Shown piece after piece: positions 1 through 6,406 of a DNA stretch of 8,230 nt. Both the position numbers and the translations under genes were made by a program. The stretch covers positions 1 to 8,230 of the forward strand of contig WQUN01000262.1 of the NCBI GenBank assembly GCA_009782085.1, in the 5' to 3' direction. Under the pieces are notes generated by a model. It was not told the origin of the DNA. It did not search any database and worked only from the letters and a program-made list of their open reading frames with translations. This DNA comes from Bacillota bacterium. GTDB taxonomy: Bacteria > Bacillota > Clostridia > Lachnospirales > WQUN01. How positions within the stretch are numbered: the stretch's first letter is position 1; every line of letters starts with the position of its first letter.

Positions 1-20
1 TCAAATAGTGTTGATACGGG

Positions 21-96
21 CGGGCGGCAGAACGCCGCCCCTACAAAATCCTGATAATTCGCCGTTTTGACTGTAGGGGCGGCGTTCTGCCGCCCG
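21..96. repeat. 25-bp inverted repeat with nested palindromes (REP/MITE-like)
   Basis: Arms 21-45 and 72-96 are perfect reverse complements around a 26-bp AT-richer centre. Each arm is itself a hairpin with a 7-bp GGGCGGC/GCCGCCC stem and a 5-nt loop (22-40 and 77-95). From memory, GTAGGGGCGGC-type elements are scattered in many GC-rich Clostridia genomes, so this is probably a dispersed repeat with possible terminator activity. No transposase is present and no target-site duplication was recognised. Confidence 0.75.
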
Positions 97-193
97 TATA
101 TACTGGATAACTGCAGAAACTAGAGCCTGGAGCCTCGAAAAAACCTTGCAGACGCTGGGTTGTTTCGACATTTCCGCTGTAGATTTATGTGGT

Positions 194-290
194 TAAGCGG
201 TATAACAACGCATCAACGCTTTTTACGACTATCACCTTGCCGATTGTGTCAGTTGGAAATAAGGTGGAATTGTTAAATATAAGCGGTATA
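194..290. repeat. Pair of 11-bp direct repeats (taagcggtata)
   Basis: Copies at 194-204 and 280-290, 86 bases apart, both in AT-rich non-coding DNA downstream of the operon. They may be traces of a small duplication or insertion, or chance. Confidence 0.3.
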
Positions 291-294
291 GTTA

Positions 295-1974
295 TTACCC
301 CCTGCGGAAAACATTCGCCGAAATCCCCGCTTTTTCCCCCGCCTCGCGTTTTCTCCTGCGCGCGTATGCGATTGCCAAAACGACTATCGACAGGAACGAC
401 AGTCCGGCGACGGCCGCCATAAGCGGCATCATGACGGGGTCTCCCGTTTTGGGTATGTGCCGGCCCGTCACGGCCAGCCTGTTCGGCGTGGCCATGGGTA
501 TTACCGCCGAGGTCATGTTTTCGGGCGTTGCCTCCGCGTATTCCCGCTCCGGTGTCCGCGCCGGCCTGAACGCCGCCGGTTCCGGCGTCGCGGAGGCCGG
601 TTTTGGCTCCGGCAAGGGCGTATTTTGAGGATACGCCGGCGTATACGTCGGTCCCACCGGGGCGTGGGCCGCCGGGCCGGGCGAGGCGGTTGCCTTTTCC
701 GTCGGAGCCGGCGATTCCGTCGGTTCTTCCGACGGCACTGGCGATTCCGACGACTTTACCGTCGGCGCCGGCGATTCGGACGGCTCCGGCGTCTGCGAAG
801 CGCCGAGGTCGCCCATGGACACGGGGGATTCCCCTTCCGCGGATATGACCCATTTGATATAGCCCGGCAGGTTTTCATAGTCCGTACTGCCGGCCTGAGG
901 CCCGTTGTCCACGTTGGCGAAGGAGAGCGCGACCCGAAGGTTCACGGAACCGCCCGCGTCCACCTGTCCCAGATCTATGTCGTATTTCATGGAGTCGTTT
1001 CCGGAGGCGGCCGAGGGCTCCTCGCCGTAATTCCCGCACGCCGGGCCCCGATAGATCAGAGCGCCGCTTGCGGCGTCCGTGACGGTGACTGTGATAAATT
1101 CCGTCAGCAAACCGTTCAGCGCCAGGAGCTGGGAGGCGGTCAGCCCGCCGCTCTGAGCGGCCGGCTCCGCCCTAAGGTAAAGATGCGCCGTCCCGCCGAA
1201 CGCGTTGGTTACGGACAGTTCGGGCGAAACCCTAACGTCTCCGGGCAGCAGGTTCTCAAAATCGAACAGCGGGCCTATATCCTGGTTGTAATTATCCGAG
1301 GGGATGCTCTTATAGGCGTCCGGAGCCGTTATTGTCAGGCCGAACGCGTCCGGGGAGGCGGAGGGCGCGGGCGCGGGCGGCACGCCTATGTCCGCGTAAG
1401 TTTTGCCCCAGAGGCCGGGCCCGCCGTTGGCGTACTGGACGCACTCCATCGTCACGATTATGTCGCCGGTAAGCCCGGCGTACTCGTTGCCGGTGTCCGG
1501 GTCAATCGTGAACGACTCCAGTACCGGGCCGTCCGTCAGCCGCCCCGGCGGCAGGACTCCTTTGTAGTAATAATACCCGTCGCCGCCGTCGGTCCACAAG
1601 CCGTCCCTGCCGAGGTTAAGGACTATGTTGTCGGTCGGGAGCGCGGCTGTGGAGGAAAAGCCCGGCGCATGGGACGGATCGGCCGCCGATGCCGAATCCG
1701 CGTACCGCCAAACCTTTTCGATTTTTACGCGGACCAATTCGTCGACCGTGCCCGTGTTTTGGACGTTCACAATCTTTGTGACGGTATCTCCGGGATAAAC
1801 GCCCCTCGCGGAGGCGGGGTCGCAGTTCTCGACGATCTCTCCGAAAACGGACGCGGTTTTGATAATGTTTACGGATGTGTCATATCCCGTCCAATAGGCC
1901 AGCGTGCCGCTTACCGATACGAGGAACACGAGCGTCGCCGCGAGCATGGCGTTTAGAAGCGTCTTTCCTGTCAC
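295..1974 (-). CDS. Sortase-anchored two-domain TasA-like surface protein (IPKTG)
   Basis: A 559-residue protein starting at GTG. The SipW-type signal segment ends SGTLAYWTGYD, with cleavage expected after Ala26. Domain 1 (about 27-185) has YPGD at 60-63, a run of four Tyr at 134-137 followed by LPPG, and IIVTMECVQYAN at 172-183; Cys51 and Cys178 could form a disulfide (inference). After a PPAPAPSAS linker (199-207), domain 2 (about 211-386) has LLPGD at 242-246 and a late LRVALSFANVDNGPQ strand. A Pro/Ser/Glu/Thr stalk (about 395-500) includes three 10-residue repeats. The C-terminus is a sorting signal: IPKTG at 507-511, a membrane helix about 515-537, then RRRKR at 539-543. Ile replaces the usual Leu of LPxTG, which is common in clostridial proteins. 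As the last and only wall-anchored product of the operon it is the best candidate for the fibre's attachment to peptidoglycan, by analogy with TapA. No sortase is encoded here. Confidence 0.92.
   Translation of the reverse strand: MTGKTLLNAMLAATLVFLVSVSGTLAYWTGYDTSVNIIKTASVFGEIVENCDPASARGVYPGDTVTKIVNVQNTGTVDELVRVKIEKVWRYADSASAADPSHAPGFSSTAALPTDNIVLNLGRDGLWTDGGDGYYYYKGVLPPGRLTDGPVLESFTIDPDTGNEYAGLTGDIIVTMECVQYANGGPGLWGKTYADIGVPPAPAPSASPDAFGLTITAPDAYKSIPSDNYNQDIGPLFDFENLLPGDVRVSPELSVTNAFGGTAHLYLRAEPAAQSGGLTASQLLALNGLLTEFITVTVTDAASGALIYRGPACGNYGEEPSAASGNDSMKYDIDLGQVDAGGSVNLRVALSFANVDNGPQAGSTDYENLPGYIKWVISAEGESPVSMGDLGASQTPEPSESPAPTVKSSESPVPSEEPTESPAPTEKATASPGPAAHAPVGPTYTPAYPQNTPLPEPKPASATPEPAAFRPARTPEREYAEATPENMTSAVIPMATPNRLAVTGRHIPKTGDPVMMPLMAAVAGLSFLSIVVLAIAYARRRKREAGEKAGISANVFRRG
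691..780 (-). repeat. Three 30-bp repeats encoding the SESPxP stalk
   Basis: Residues 399-428 of the anchored protein are three 10-residue units: SESPAPTVKS, SESPVPSEEP and TESPAPTEKA. The DNA is imperfectly repeated with a 30-bp period. Such stalk repeats usually vary in number between strains and set the distance of the head from the wall. Confidence 0.75.
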
Positions 1975-1979
1975 CGTCC

Positions 1980-1989
1980 CACCTCCTTT
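1980..1989 (-). promoter_or_regulatory. Strong ribosome site paired with a GTG start
   Basis: AAAGGAGGTG, near-complete complementarity to the 16S end, lies 5 nt before GTG (1972-1974). It fixes the start of the sortase-anchored protein. Confidence 0.8.
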
Positions 1990-2007
1990 CCCGGAATGGA
2001 TTCGCTT

Positions 2008-2772
2008 TTATCGGTTGTCCATCGCGTCGAACGCGGTCGCGAAGGTCAGGTTTTGCGCCTGGATCGCCTGCGCCGTCACGACTATGTCAAAATTTCCTAT
2101 CCCGTTGCTGCCGGCCAAGGGCGGGTCGGCCGACGGGTCGGGCGCGGAGTAGAGCAGGTCGGACTGGTCCCAGTCCGTCGGCACTACGACGCTGTTGAAC
2201 AGTACCTTGCTCACGGTCTCGCCGGTTTCGGCGTCCGCGCCGGGCATTATGGCGCCGCCGGCGGCGTTGTCGCCGGAGCCGTCGCCGACGAAGTTGTAAT
2301 AGTAAACCCCGTCGCCGCTTTTGGCCGCGTCGAGCGCAAATTCCGGATTTATGTGCACGAAATCAGGAGATTCCAGCTCGGCAGAGCTTATTTTGTCGTC
2401 CGCGGTCAAAACCGGGTCGCTGTAGGAGAGCATTTTGATGATCATGGCCGACCTGGCCGGGTCGGTTATTACTTCCCCCGCGTCCTTGTCGACGACGGTC
2501 ACGACAAAGCGCACGTAGCTGGGCCCTAAAAGGTTCGTGACGGTAGGGTCCTTGGGGATCACGTCGCCGGGGAGGATGTCGCTTCCGTTGTCAGGGTCCC
2601 AGTTCGGCTCTTCCAGGCCGATGCCGGTGCCGCTGCCGTCGTCGTTGTTCCCGGCGCTAGTAAACTCGTTCGTCACGGTCTTGGAGTCGTGGAAGTAGGC
2701 CAAAGACATGCCCAGCCCGACCGACGCCGCGAGCAGCGCCGCGGCCGCTATCGTTACAAATTTCCTCTTCAA
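2008..2772 (-). CDS. SipW-cognate TasA-like secreted protein, Asp-rich, TTG start
   Basis: A 254-residue precursor starting at TTG. The signal segment MKRKF plus an Ala-rich core ends GMSLAYFHDSK, with cleavage expected after Ala25; YF-x-DS is close to the classic SipW substrate motif (AYF-x-D). Next come TNEFTSAG, then EEPNWDP at 54-60 and LPGDVIPKDPTVTN at 67-80, the triplet YYY at 157-159, VSKVLFNSVVVP, and a late strand IVVTAQAIQAQN matching the family's A-x-Q-A/N end, with a tail FATAFDAMDNR. The mature chain is rich in Asp and Gly, especially NNDDGSGTG near the N-terminus, so metal (calcium) binding is conceivable but unproven. It has no cysteine and no anchor. It sits 54 bases after the previous gene and 33 before the anchored protein. 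Family assignment is firm; its exact role among the subunits is not known. Confidence 0.87.
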   Translation of the reverse strand: MKRKFVTIAAAALLAASVGLGMSLAYFHDSKTVTNEFTSAGNNDDGSGTGIGLEEPNWDPDNGSDILPGDVIPKDPTVTNLLGPSYVRFVVTVVDKDAGEVITDPARSAMIIKMLSYSDPVLTADDKISSAELESPDFVHINPEFALDAAKSGDGVYYYNFVGDGSGDNAAGGAIMPGADAETGETVSKVLFNSVVVPTDWDQSDLLYSAPDPSADPPLAGSNGIGNFDIVVTAQAIQAQNLTFATAFDAMDNR

Positions 2773-2781
2773 GATATAAAG

Positions 2782-2789
2782 CCTCCCCC
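2782..2789 (-). promoter_or_regulatory. Strong ribosome site paired with a TTG start
   Basis: GGGGGAGG lies 9 nt before TTG (2770-2772). No ATG or GTG occurs in frame between here and the hydrophobic signal core, so the TTG start is well supported. Confidence 0.7.
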
Positions 2790-2826
2790 TATGATTGGTA
2801 TATACTTTTAAGAAGCGTGTTGATCA

Positions 2827-3636
2827 TCAGTTTTCAAGGTCGTCAGCGAACAGGGCTGAAAGCAGATTCATCGCCGTCCCCTCTTCGGTCACGGGGCCGA
2901 AGTCCGCTATGTTGTCGGCCTGGCTGACCGCGCCTTCCACCCTGATGTTGATCCCGCCGGGAGCAAAACCCGCTATGGCGGCCAGCGCGTCGTTATCGGC
3001 GTCCGGTTTTACCGTTACGGCCGTGAACAGGGGAGAAGTGGCCTCGCCGTTTGAGATGGCCGTCCTGTAGTAATATTTCACGCCGTTCGCGGCGGGGTTT
3101 GTCGCGGTGGAGTCAATCGCCCAATTGGCCGAGTCGATCCCCGGGAGCACTGTTTCCCCCGACGGGTCCGACGGGTCGGCATAGCCCAAAGATAGGACGT
3201 TCAAAACGTCCGCTACCTGCGCGGGTGTCAGAGTAAACGCCGTTCCGTCCCCGCCGATGCCCTCGTAAATGACCTGCGCCGCGGCCCATTCCGGCACCTC
3301 CGCCGTTATCGCCGGGTCATACTCCGCCCATTGGGACGGGTCTTGCGGGTTGGCCGCTATCGAAGCGGGGTCAATACCCGTCGTGTTCCAGACCTGCGGG
3401 TTCTTGGCGACCATGTCGCCCGGCACAAGGTCCAGAGCCTGATCCGGGTCGTAGTTGGTTTCGGTCAGGCCGCCCGTCATAGAGTCCTTGTCGCTGCCGT
3501 TCACGAATGTAAAGTGGTTGACCGCCGCGTCCGTCCGCGCGTTCAGATAGGCCAGCGTCAGTCCGGCCGCCAGAGTCGCCGCCAGGGCGACCGACAAAAC
3601 CGCGGTCGCGGTTTTCTTTCCGCCGAATATCTTCAT
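2827..3636 (-). CDS. SipW-cognate TasA/CalY-like secreted subunit
   Basis: A 269-residue precursor. The signal segment ends AGLTLAYLNA, with cleavage expected after Ala29, followed by VNHFTFVNG. The mature protein carries ETNYDP at 59-64, PGDMVAKNPQVWN at 72-84, a Pro/Asp-rich insert, PEWAAAQVIYEG at 115-126, the triplet YYY at 188-190 with SPLFTAVTV at 201-209, INIRVEGAVSQADN at 229-242, and a tail NLLSALFADDLEN. It is the closest relative of the 228-residue subunit encoded two genes upstream, longer by about 40 residues mainly between the PGD and YYY motifs. It has no cysteine and no anchor, and the mature chain is acidic. Two in-frame stops (2827-2829 and 2824-2826) end it. Likely a fibre subunit by analogy with TasA and camelysin; whether it co-assembles with the siblings is unknown. 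Confidence 0.88.
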   Translation of the reverse strand: MKIFGGKKTATAVLSVALAATLAAGLTLAYLNARTDAAVNHFTFVNGSDKDSMTGGLTETNYDPDQALDLVPGDMVAKNPQVWNTTGIDPASIAANPQDPSQWAEYDPAITAEVPEWAAAQVIYEGIGGDGTAFTLTPAQVADVLNVLSLGYADPSDPSGETVLPGIDSANWAIDSTATNPAANGVKYYYRTAISNGEATSPLFTAVTVKPDADNDALAAIAGFAPGGINIRVEGAVSQADNIADFGPVTEEGTAMNLLSALFADDLEN

Positions 3637-3644
3637 AAATAAGT

Positions 3645-3652
3645 CTCCTCCT
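3645..3652 (-). promoter_or_regulatory. Ribosome binding site AGGAGGAG deciding the start at 3636
   Basis: AGGAGGAG lies 8 nt before ATG (3636). The in-frame ATG at 3660 is upstream of it and has no site of its own, so MKIFGGKK is the start. Confidence 0.8.
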
Positions 3653-3672
3653 GATGTCAATTTTTATGGTTT

Positions 3673-4326
3673 TCAGAATAAGCTGTCCAGTTCGTTCCTG
3701 ACGCCCTCGCCGAGGCGCTCGCCGATTTCGCCCTGCGCCACGGCCCCGTCCACCTTGATCACGAAACCGTTCCAGACGTTCTTTATCGTGTCCAGGTCAC
3801 CGCCGCCGGCCTCCCCCGAAAACCTCACGCAATCTATCAGCGCCTCGGTCAGGCCGTTTTGCGGCAGTTTCGCGTTATAGTAGAATATCTCCGTCTGGCG
3901 CAACGGCTCGCCGGGACCCCCGTCCTTCCTGACCCAGAGCGCGTCGTTGTACTGCCGGTTGTCCGGGCCGAAAGACGTGTCTATCACGCCGTTCAGCAAG
4001 CCCATGTCCGCGGGGGTCACACCGTCGCCTTCCAGGAATGTCAGCCTGACCGCCACCCATTCGTCCACGTCATAGGACGAGTTGTTCAGCACCCGGACGA
4101 CCTTCTGGATATCGCTGCCAGGTCTCGCGCTCTTTGCGGGCGAATCGCCGGAGTCGTCGAATATCTCGCGTATCTCGGCGGTCATGCCGTTCGCGCCGAT
4201 CAGCGTGAATTTATTGTTCGCCTCGCCGGTACGGCCAGACAGCCACGCGAAAGTTGCGCCCGCCGCCGCGGACGACAGGATCGCCGCGGACAGCGCCAAA
4301 CACAGGATCGCTTTTCCGTTAGTCAT
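3673..4326 (-). CDS. SipW-cognate TasA-like secreted subunit, diverged
   Basis: A 217-residue precursor, the shortest of the set. The signal segment ends AGATFAWLSG, with cleavage expected after Ala27, then NNKFTLIGANG as in other SipW substrates. It keeps the family framework: RPGSDIQKVVRVLNN at 68-82, DEWVAVRLTFLEGDG at 88-102 (closely parallel to the upstream gene's EWAGAKITFLKGNG), the aromatic triplet FYY at 148-150, the strand FVIKVDGAVAQGE at 188-200, and a C-terminal ELDSLF. It lacks the N-Y-D-P motif present in three siblings, and has one cysteine (Cys166) in the mature part. There is no anchor. Its weak ribosome site suggests low output, which would suit a capping or minor subunit (inference). 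Spacing to the upstream gene is 27 bases. Confidence 0.85.
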   Translation of the reverse strand: MTNGKAILCLALSAAILSSAAAGATFAWLSGRTGEANNKFTLIGANGMTAEIREIFDDSGDSPAKSARPGSDIQKVVRVLNNSSYDVDEWVAVRLTFLEGDGVTPADMGLLNGVIDTSFGPDNRQYNDALWVRKDGGPGEPLRQTEIFYYNAKLPQNGLTEALIDCVRFSGEAGGGDLDTIKNVWNGFVIKVDGAVAQGEIGERLGEGVRNELDSLF

Positions 4327-4334
4327 CGTTTACC

Positions 4335-4348
4335 AACTCTTTTGAGTT
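4335..4348 (-). promoter_or_regulatory. Small hairpin holding the weak ribosome site of the 4326 gene
   Basis: In the minus-strand RNA, AACTC-AAAA-GAGTT forms a 5-bp stem. The only ribosome-site-like bases (AAGAG) before the ATG at 4326 lie in this hairpin, about 9 nt upstream. No stronger site is visible, so this subunit is probably made at a lower level than its neighbours. Confidence 0.4.
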
Positions 4349-4353
4349 TATTT

Positions 4354-5040
4354 TCATTTATTGTCGAACAAGGCGTTGACGGCGGCTGCCACGGTATACG
4401 CGCCAGAGGGCGTGTCGCTGTCGGATACGGAGCCCGAGAAACTCAGGGCGATGTCGCCCTGCACGACCGCGCCGTCCACCATGATCTGGAAACCGCCCCA
4501 GCCTTTGATAGTATCCATGACGGCGTTATCCGCCTCGCTTTTGATCGTAACGCCCGTAAAGAGCGGGCTCGTGGCGTCCCCGGGGCCAAGGAGCGTCTTG
4601 TAGTAGAAAACCATGTCCTGGCTAAGCGGGGAAGCCGACGTCGCCGGCGCCCACCCGACGGTGTCAAAGTCCAGGCTGATCGCGCCGAGAAGCGTCGCCA
4701 GTTCCTGCGAGTCCGTGATTTTGACGGCCGAGTCGCCGTTGCCCTTTAAGAACGTGATCTTCGCGCCGGCCCATTCGCCGATGTTGTCAGTTTCGGAGGT
4801 GGTGTTGGTGATGGTCGGGTCTTTGGGGATGATTTTGCCGGGGATAGCCGCCTGCGCGGCCTCCGGGTCATAGTTGGGCTCGTCGAGGGCGGCCTTCATG
4901 TTGTCGCCCGAGGTCAGTACGTTAAAGTCGTTGCCTTTCGCCTCGATCGACTGCGTCAGCCAAGCGAGCGTTCCCCCGACAGCCACCGTCGCCGCGACAG
5001 CCGCAAAGGTAAACACGGTGAGAATTCTTTTCCTGTTCAT
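4354..5040 (-). CDS. SipW-cognate TasA/CalY-like secreted subunit
   Basis: A 228-residue precursor. The signal segment has MNRKR followed by a hydrophobic stretch ending GGTLAWLTQ, with SipW cleavage expected after Ala26. The mature part follows the family plan: NDFNVLTSG just after the cleavage site; EPNYDP at 54-59; PGKIIPKDPTITN at 67-79; EWAGAKITFLKGNG at 89-102; the aromatic triplet FYY at 145-147 followed by SPLFTGVTI; a strand FQIMVDGAVVQGD at 184-196; and a tail AAVNALFDNK. No cysteine, no anchor. TasA-family proteins form Ig-like folds that polymerise through a donated N-terminal strand, so a fibre or matrix subunit is the likely role, by analogy. It has the best classical ribosome site among the small subunits, which hints at a major component. 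Its closest relatives in the window are the products of 3636-2827 and 4326-3673. Confidence 0.88.
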   Translation of the reverse strand: MNRKRILTVFTFAAVAATVAVGGTLAWLTQSIEAKGNDFNVLTSGDNMKAALDEPNYDPEAAQAAIPGKIIPKDPTITNTTSETDNIGEWAGAKITFLKGNGDSAVKITDSQELATLLGAISLDFDTVGWAPATSASPLSQDMVFYYKTLLGPGDATSPLFTGVTIKSEADNAVMDTIKGWGGFQIMVDGAVVQGDIALSFSGSVSDSDTPSGAYTVAAAVNALFDNK

Positions 5041-5048
5041 GATGAAGT

Positions 5049-5056
5049 CTCCTTTT
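5049..5056 (-). promoter_or_regulatory. Ribosome binding site AAAAGGAG deciding the start at 5040
   Basis: AAAAGGAG lies 8 nt before ATG (5040). This excludes the in-frame extension upstream to about 5301, which would overlap the preceding gene and lacks family similarity. Confidence 0.8.
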
Positions 5057-5067
5057 GAAATTATTTG

Positions 5068-5084
5068 CGCCTGAGATTCAGGCG
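5068..5084 (-). other. Intergenic hairpin, 7-bp perfect stem
   Basis: CGCCTGA and its complement TCAGGCG are separated by three bases. The stem starts directly after the TAA of the preceding gene and lies 11 bases before the next ribosome site. No U-run follows (CAAATAATTT), so it is more likely a weak attenuator or an RNA-stability or processing element than a full terminator. It could set different levels for the sipW pair and the downstream subunits. Confidence 0.45.
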
Positions 5085-5795
5085 TTATTCCGTCACCAGG
5101 TCCCCGTTCACGTTCACGCCCCATGCTTCCTCCGGCGCGCCGCCGGCGGCCTGCAGGATATCCGCCAGAACGTTTATGTGTATTTTCACGCCGTTGTAAT
5201 CCTGCGCGTTGGCATAATCCACGCCCGCGACCAGGAGGGGAGTGATCTCTCCCGGGTAAAGCACCTTGTTGTAGTAGAAGAAACCGTCTTTGTAGAACCA
5301 ATTCTGCGGCCAGTCGCCGGCGAGGTATATCACAATGTCGCCCAGCGCGATCTCATCCCCGGCAGGTTCCTGCATTTCCGAGAAATTCCCGTCGGTCAGG
5401 TATTCTCCCTCCGCCGCCACGGGCACTATCCTGGCCCTTGCGACTCCGGGGACATAGCCGGGGCCCGCGGGATACGAGAGCTGCACGTGCTTGCCGTCCG
5501 CACCGGCGGCCGCGCTGCCGGGGTCGGGCGTTTTTTCCTCGATAATATCCACGTGCGCGGCGCCCAGGTTGATCTGGTTGACCCTGGAGTCCAGGGGCAA
5601 GGAGAGATAGGCCGCAGTCGCCGCGGCGGCGGCGCCCAACAGGACGGCCGCAAGCGCGGCCGGCAAGGCTTTCTTAAAAATCCCGCCGCTTCCGGTGTTC
5701 CGCTTTTTCTTTCCCCATCTCGGGGGAGGATTGTCGCGTTTGATTTTACTCCCTTCTTTCGTCCGCATCCGGGGATAAAAAGATTTATTTCTCAT
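5085..5795 (-). CDS. SipW-cognate TasA-like protein with a long basic N-terminal tail
   Basis: A 236-residue secreted protein, first after sipW. I chose the ATG at 5795 because it overlaps the sipW stop (ATGA) and has AAAAGG 5 nt upstream; an ATG at 5819 has no clear ribosome site. About 42 polar, mostly basic residues (KIKR, RWGKKKRN) precede the membrane segment (about 43-62), an unusually long cytoplasmic tail for this family. The segment ends TAAYLSLP, so cleavage is expected after Ala62, and VNQINLG follows as in other SipW substrates. The mature part has the family's FFYYN-x-VLYPGEIT-x-LLVAGV stretch and a late HINVLADILQA strand matching the usual 'A-x-x-x-Q-A' end, then PEEAWG. It contains no cysteine. 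The position next to sipW recalls TapA of B. subtilis, but I see no direct TapA similarity. A fibre initiator or membrane-retained assembly factor is possible; that is inference. Confidence 0.85.
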   Translation of the reverse strand: MRNKSFYPRMRTKEGSKIKRDNPPPRWGKKKRNTGSGGIFKKALPAALAAVLLGAAAAATAAYLSLPLDSRVNQINLGAAHVDIIEEKTPDPGSAAAGADGKHVQLSYPAGPGYVPGVARARIVPVAAEGEYLTDGNFSEMQEPAGDEIALGDIVIYLAGDWPQNWFYKDGFFYYNKVLYPGEITPLLVAGVDYANAQDYNGVKIHINVLADILQAAGGAPEEAWGVNVNGDLVTE

Positions 5796-6364
5796 TGGAG
5801 CCTTTTCTTCCTGGCCCATCCCGGAGGCGGCGTCTGCTTGCCGAGCGCGAGCGAGGCGACTTTCTCACTCCCTTTCGCTGCCGGCGTCTCCGACTTGGAA
5901 TTCACGCCTGCCAGGAACGTCAGCAGGATCAGTATGATCAGCGAGGACAGGGAAACGATCCGTCCCTGGGGCGAGCTGACATATTCGAGCGCGGCGCCCA
6001 CCTTGGGTATGGAGAACCTGACCACGCCGATGATGTTCCGGTATTGCGTCGCCTGATCGGCAATTTTGTTCGCGTCGCCCTTTGTTATGACCGATTTGCC
6101 GGCCGCGTCGATTTCCACCACGCGATGCGTGGCGACCTTGCTGCCAGCCAGCATGAAGGTGACGACGTCTCCGACTTTTATCCTTTCAAAATCCGTGGGG
6201 ACTGCGTAGACCAATGTGCCGATTTTATAACCGGGTTCCATGCTCCCGCTGATCACGTTGTACATTTTGATCCCGAACAGCCTCGGGGCCGCGAAGACGG
6301 CCAGCGCCGCGATGAGGAGCGTCAGAATAAGAGCCGACAGGAATTTGCTTATTGCTTTTATCAT
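5792..6364 (-). CDS. sipW: Signal peptidase I of the SipW (ER-type) class
   Basis: A 190-residue membrane peptidase expected to remove the signal segments of the TasA-like proteins encoded just downstream. The N-terminal membrane helix spans about 8-28, with the active site facing outward. The nucleophile is Ser41 in SGSMEP. His79 in ATHRVV stands where bacterial LepB-type enzymes have Lys, which marks the ER/archaeal/SipW class (Ser-His-Asp), and Asp96 (KGDAN) and Asp102 are the candidate acidic residues. A second membrane helix spans about 134-153, followed by a roughly 37-residue basic tail. The length fits the family. The start is supported by AAAGGTGG six bases before the ATG. The stop overlaps the next gene's ATG (ATGA), so translation is probably coupled. 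Recognition rests on these motifs and the six cognate substrates beside it; I am confident of class and role. Confidence 0.95.
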   Translation of the reverse strand: MIKAISKFLSALILTLLIAALAVFAAPRLFGIKMYNVISGSMEPGYKIGTLVYAVPTDFERIKVGDVVTFMLAGSKVATHRVVEIDAAGKSVITKGDANKIADQATQYRNIIGVVRFSIPKVGAALEYVSSPQGRIVSLSSLIILILLTFLAGVNSKSETPAAKGSEKVASLALGKQTPPPGWARKKRLQ

Positions 6365-6400
6365 TTCTTTCCACCTTTCCCATTCAATCCGGAATCAGTA

Positions 6401-6406
6401 TCATAG
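6401..6406 (-). promoter_or_regulatory. Possible -10 element (TATGAT) of a sipW operon promoter
   Basis: TATGAT on the minus strand, 36 bases before the sipW ATG, is close to the TATAAT consensus. The hexamer 17 bases upstream (GTGAAG, inside the hairpin) is a poor -35 match. A promoter is expected here if the hairpin really terminates the upstream unit, but the sequence evidence is weak. Confidence 0.25.

Larger units (their letters stand above)
1..294. other. Non-coding region after the operon
   Basis: No credible gene. It holds the inverted repeat at 21-96 and two copies of an 11-base direct repeat (taagcggtata at 194-204 and 280-290). I see no hairpin with a U-run that would clearly end the operon transcript; the inverted repeat may do this but is followed by no T-tract on either strand. 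Confidence 0.5.

Noticed and set aside
228..292. Possible terminator stem from actatcacc and ggtatagt
   Set aside because: The arms are short, need a bulge, are about 48 bases apart, and no U-run follows.
185..853. Minus-strand open frame of 222 codons
   Set aside because: It is the +1/-1 shadow of the stalk region of the anchored protein; Gly/Arg-rich and without a signal or ribosome site.
457..1956. Plus-strand open frame of 499 codons
   Set aside because: It lies wholly opposite the sortase-anchored gene, is Arg-rich with no domain sense, and has no ribosome site; GC-rich antisense frames stay open by composition.
3631..3660. Perfect TTGACA with a TATGAA 17 bases later on the minus strand
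   Set aside because: The -10 would overlap the ATG of the 3636 gene, so the transcript would lack that start and its ribosome site; most likely chance within a ribosome-site region.
5041..5301. In-frame N-terminal extension of the 5040-4354 gene
   Set aside because: It would overlap the previous gene, reads as Arg/Gln-rich nonsense, and bypasses a strong ribosome site at 5049-5056.
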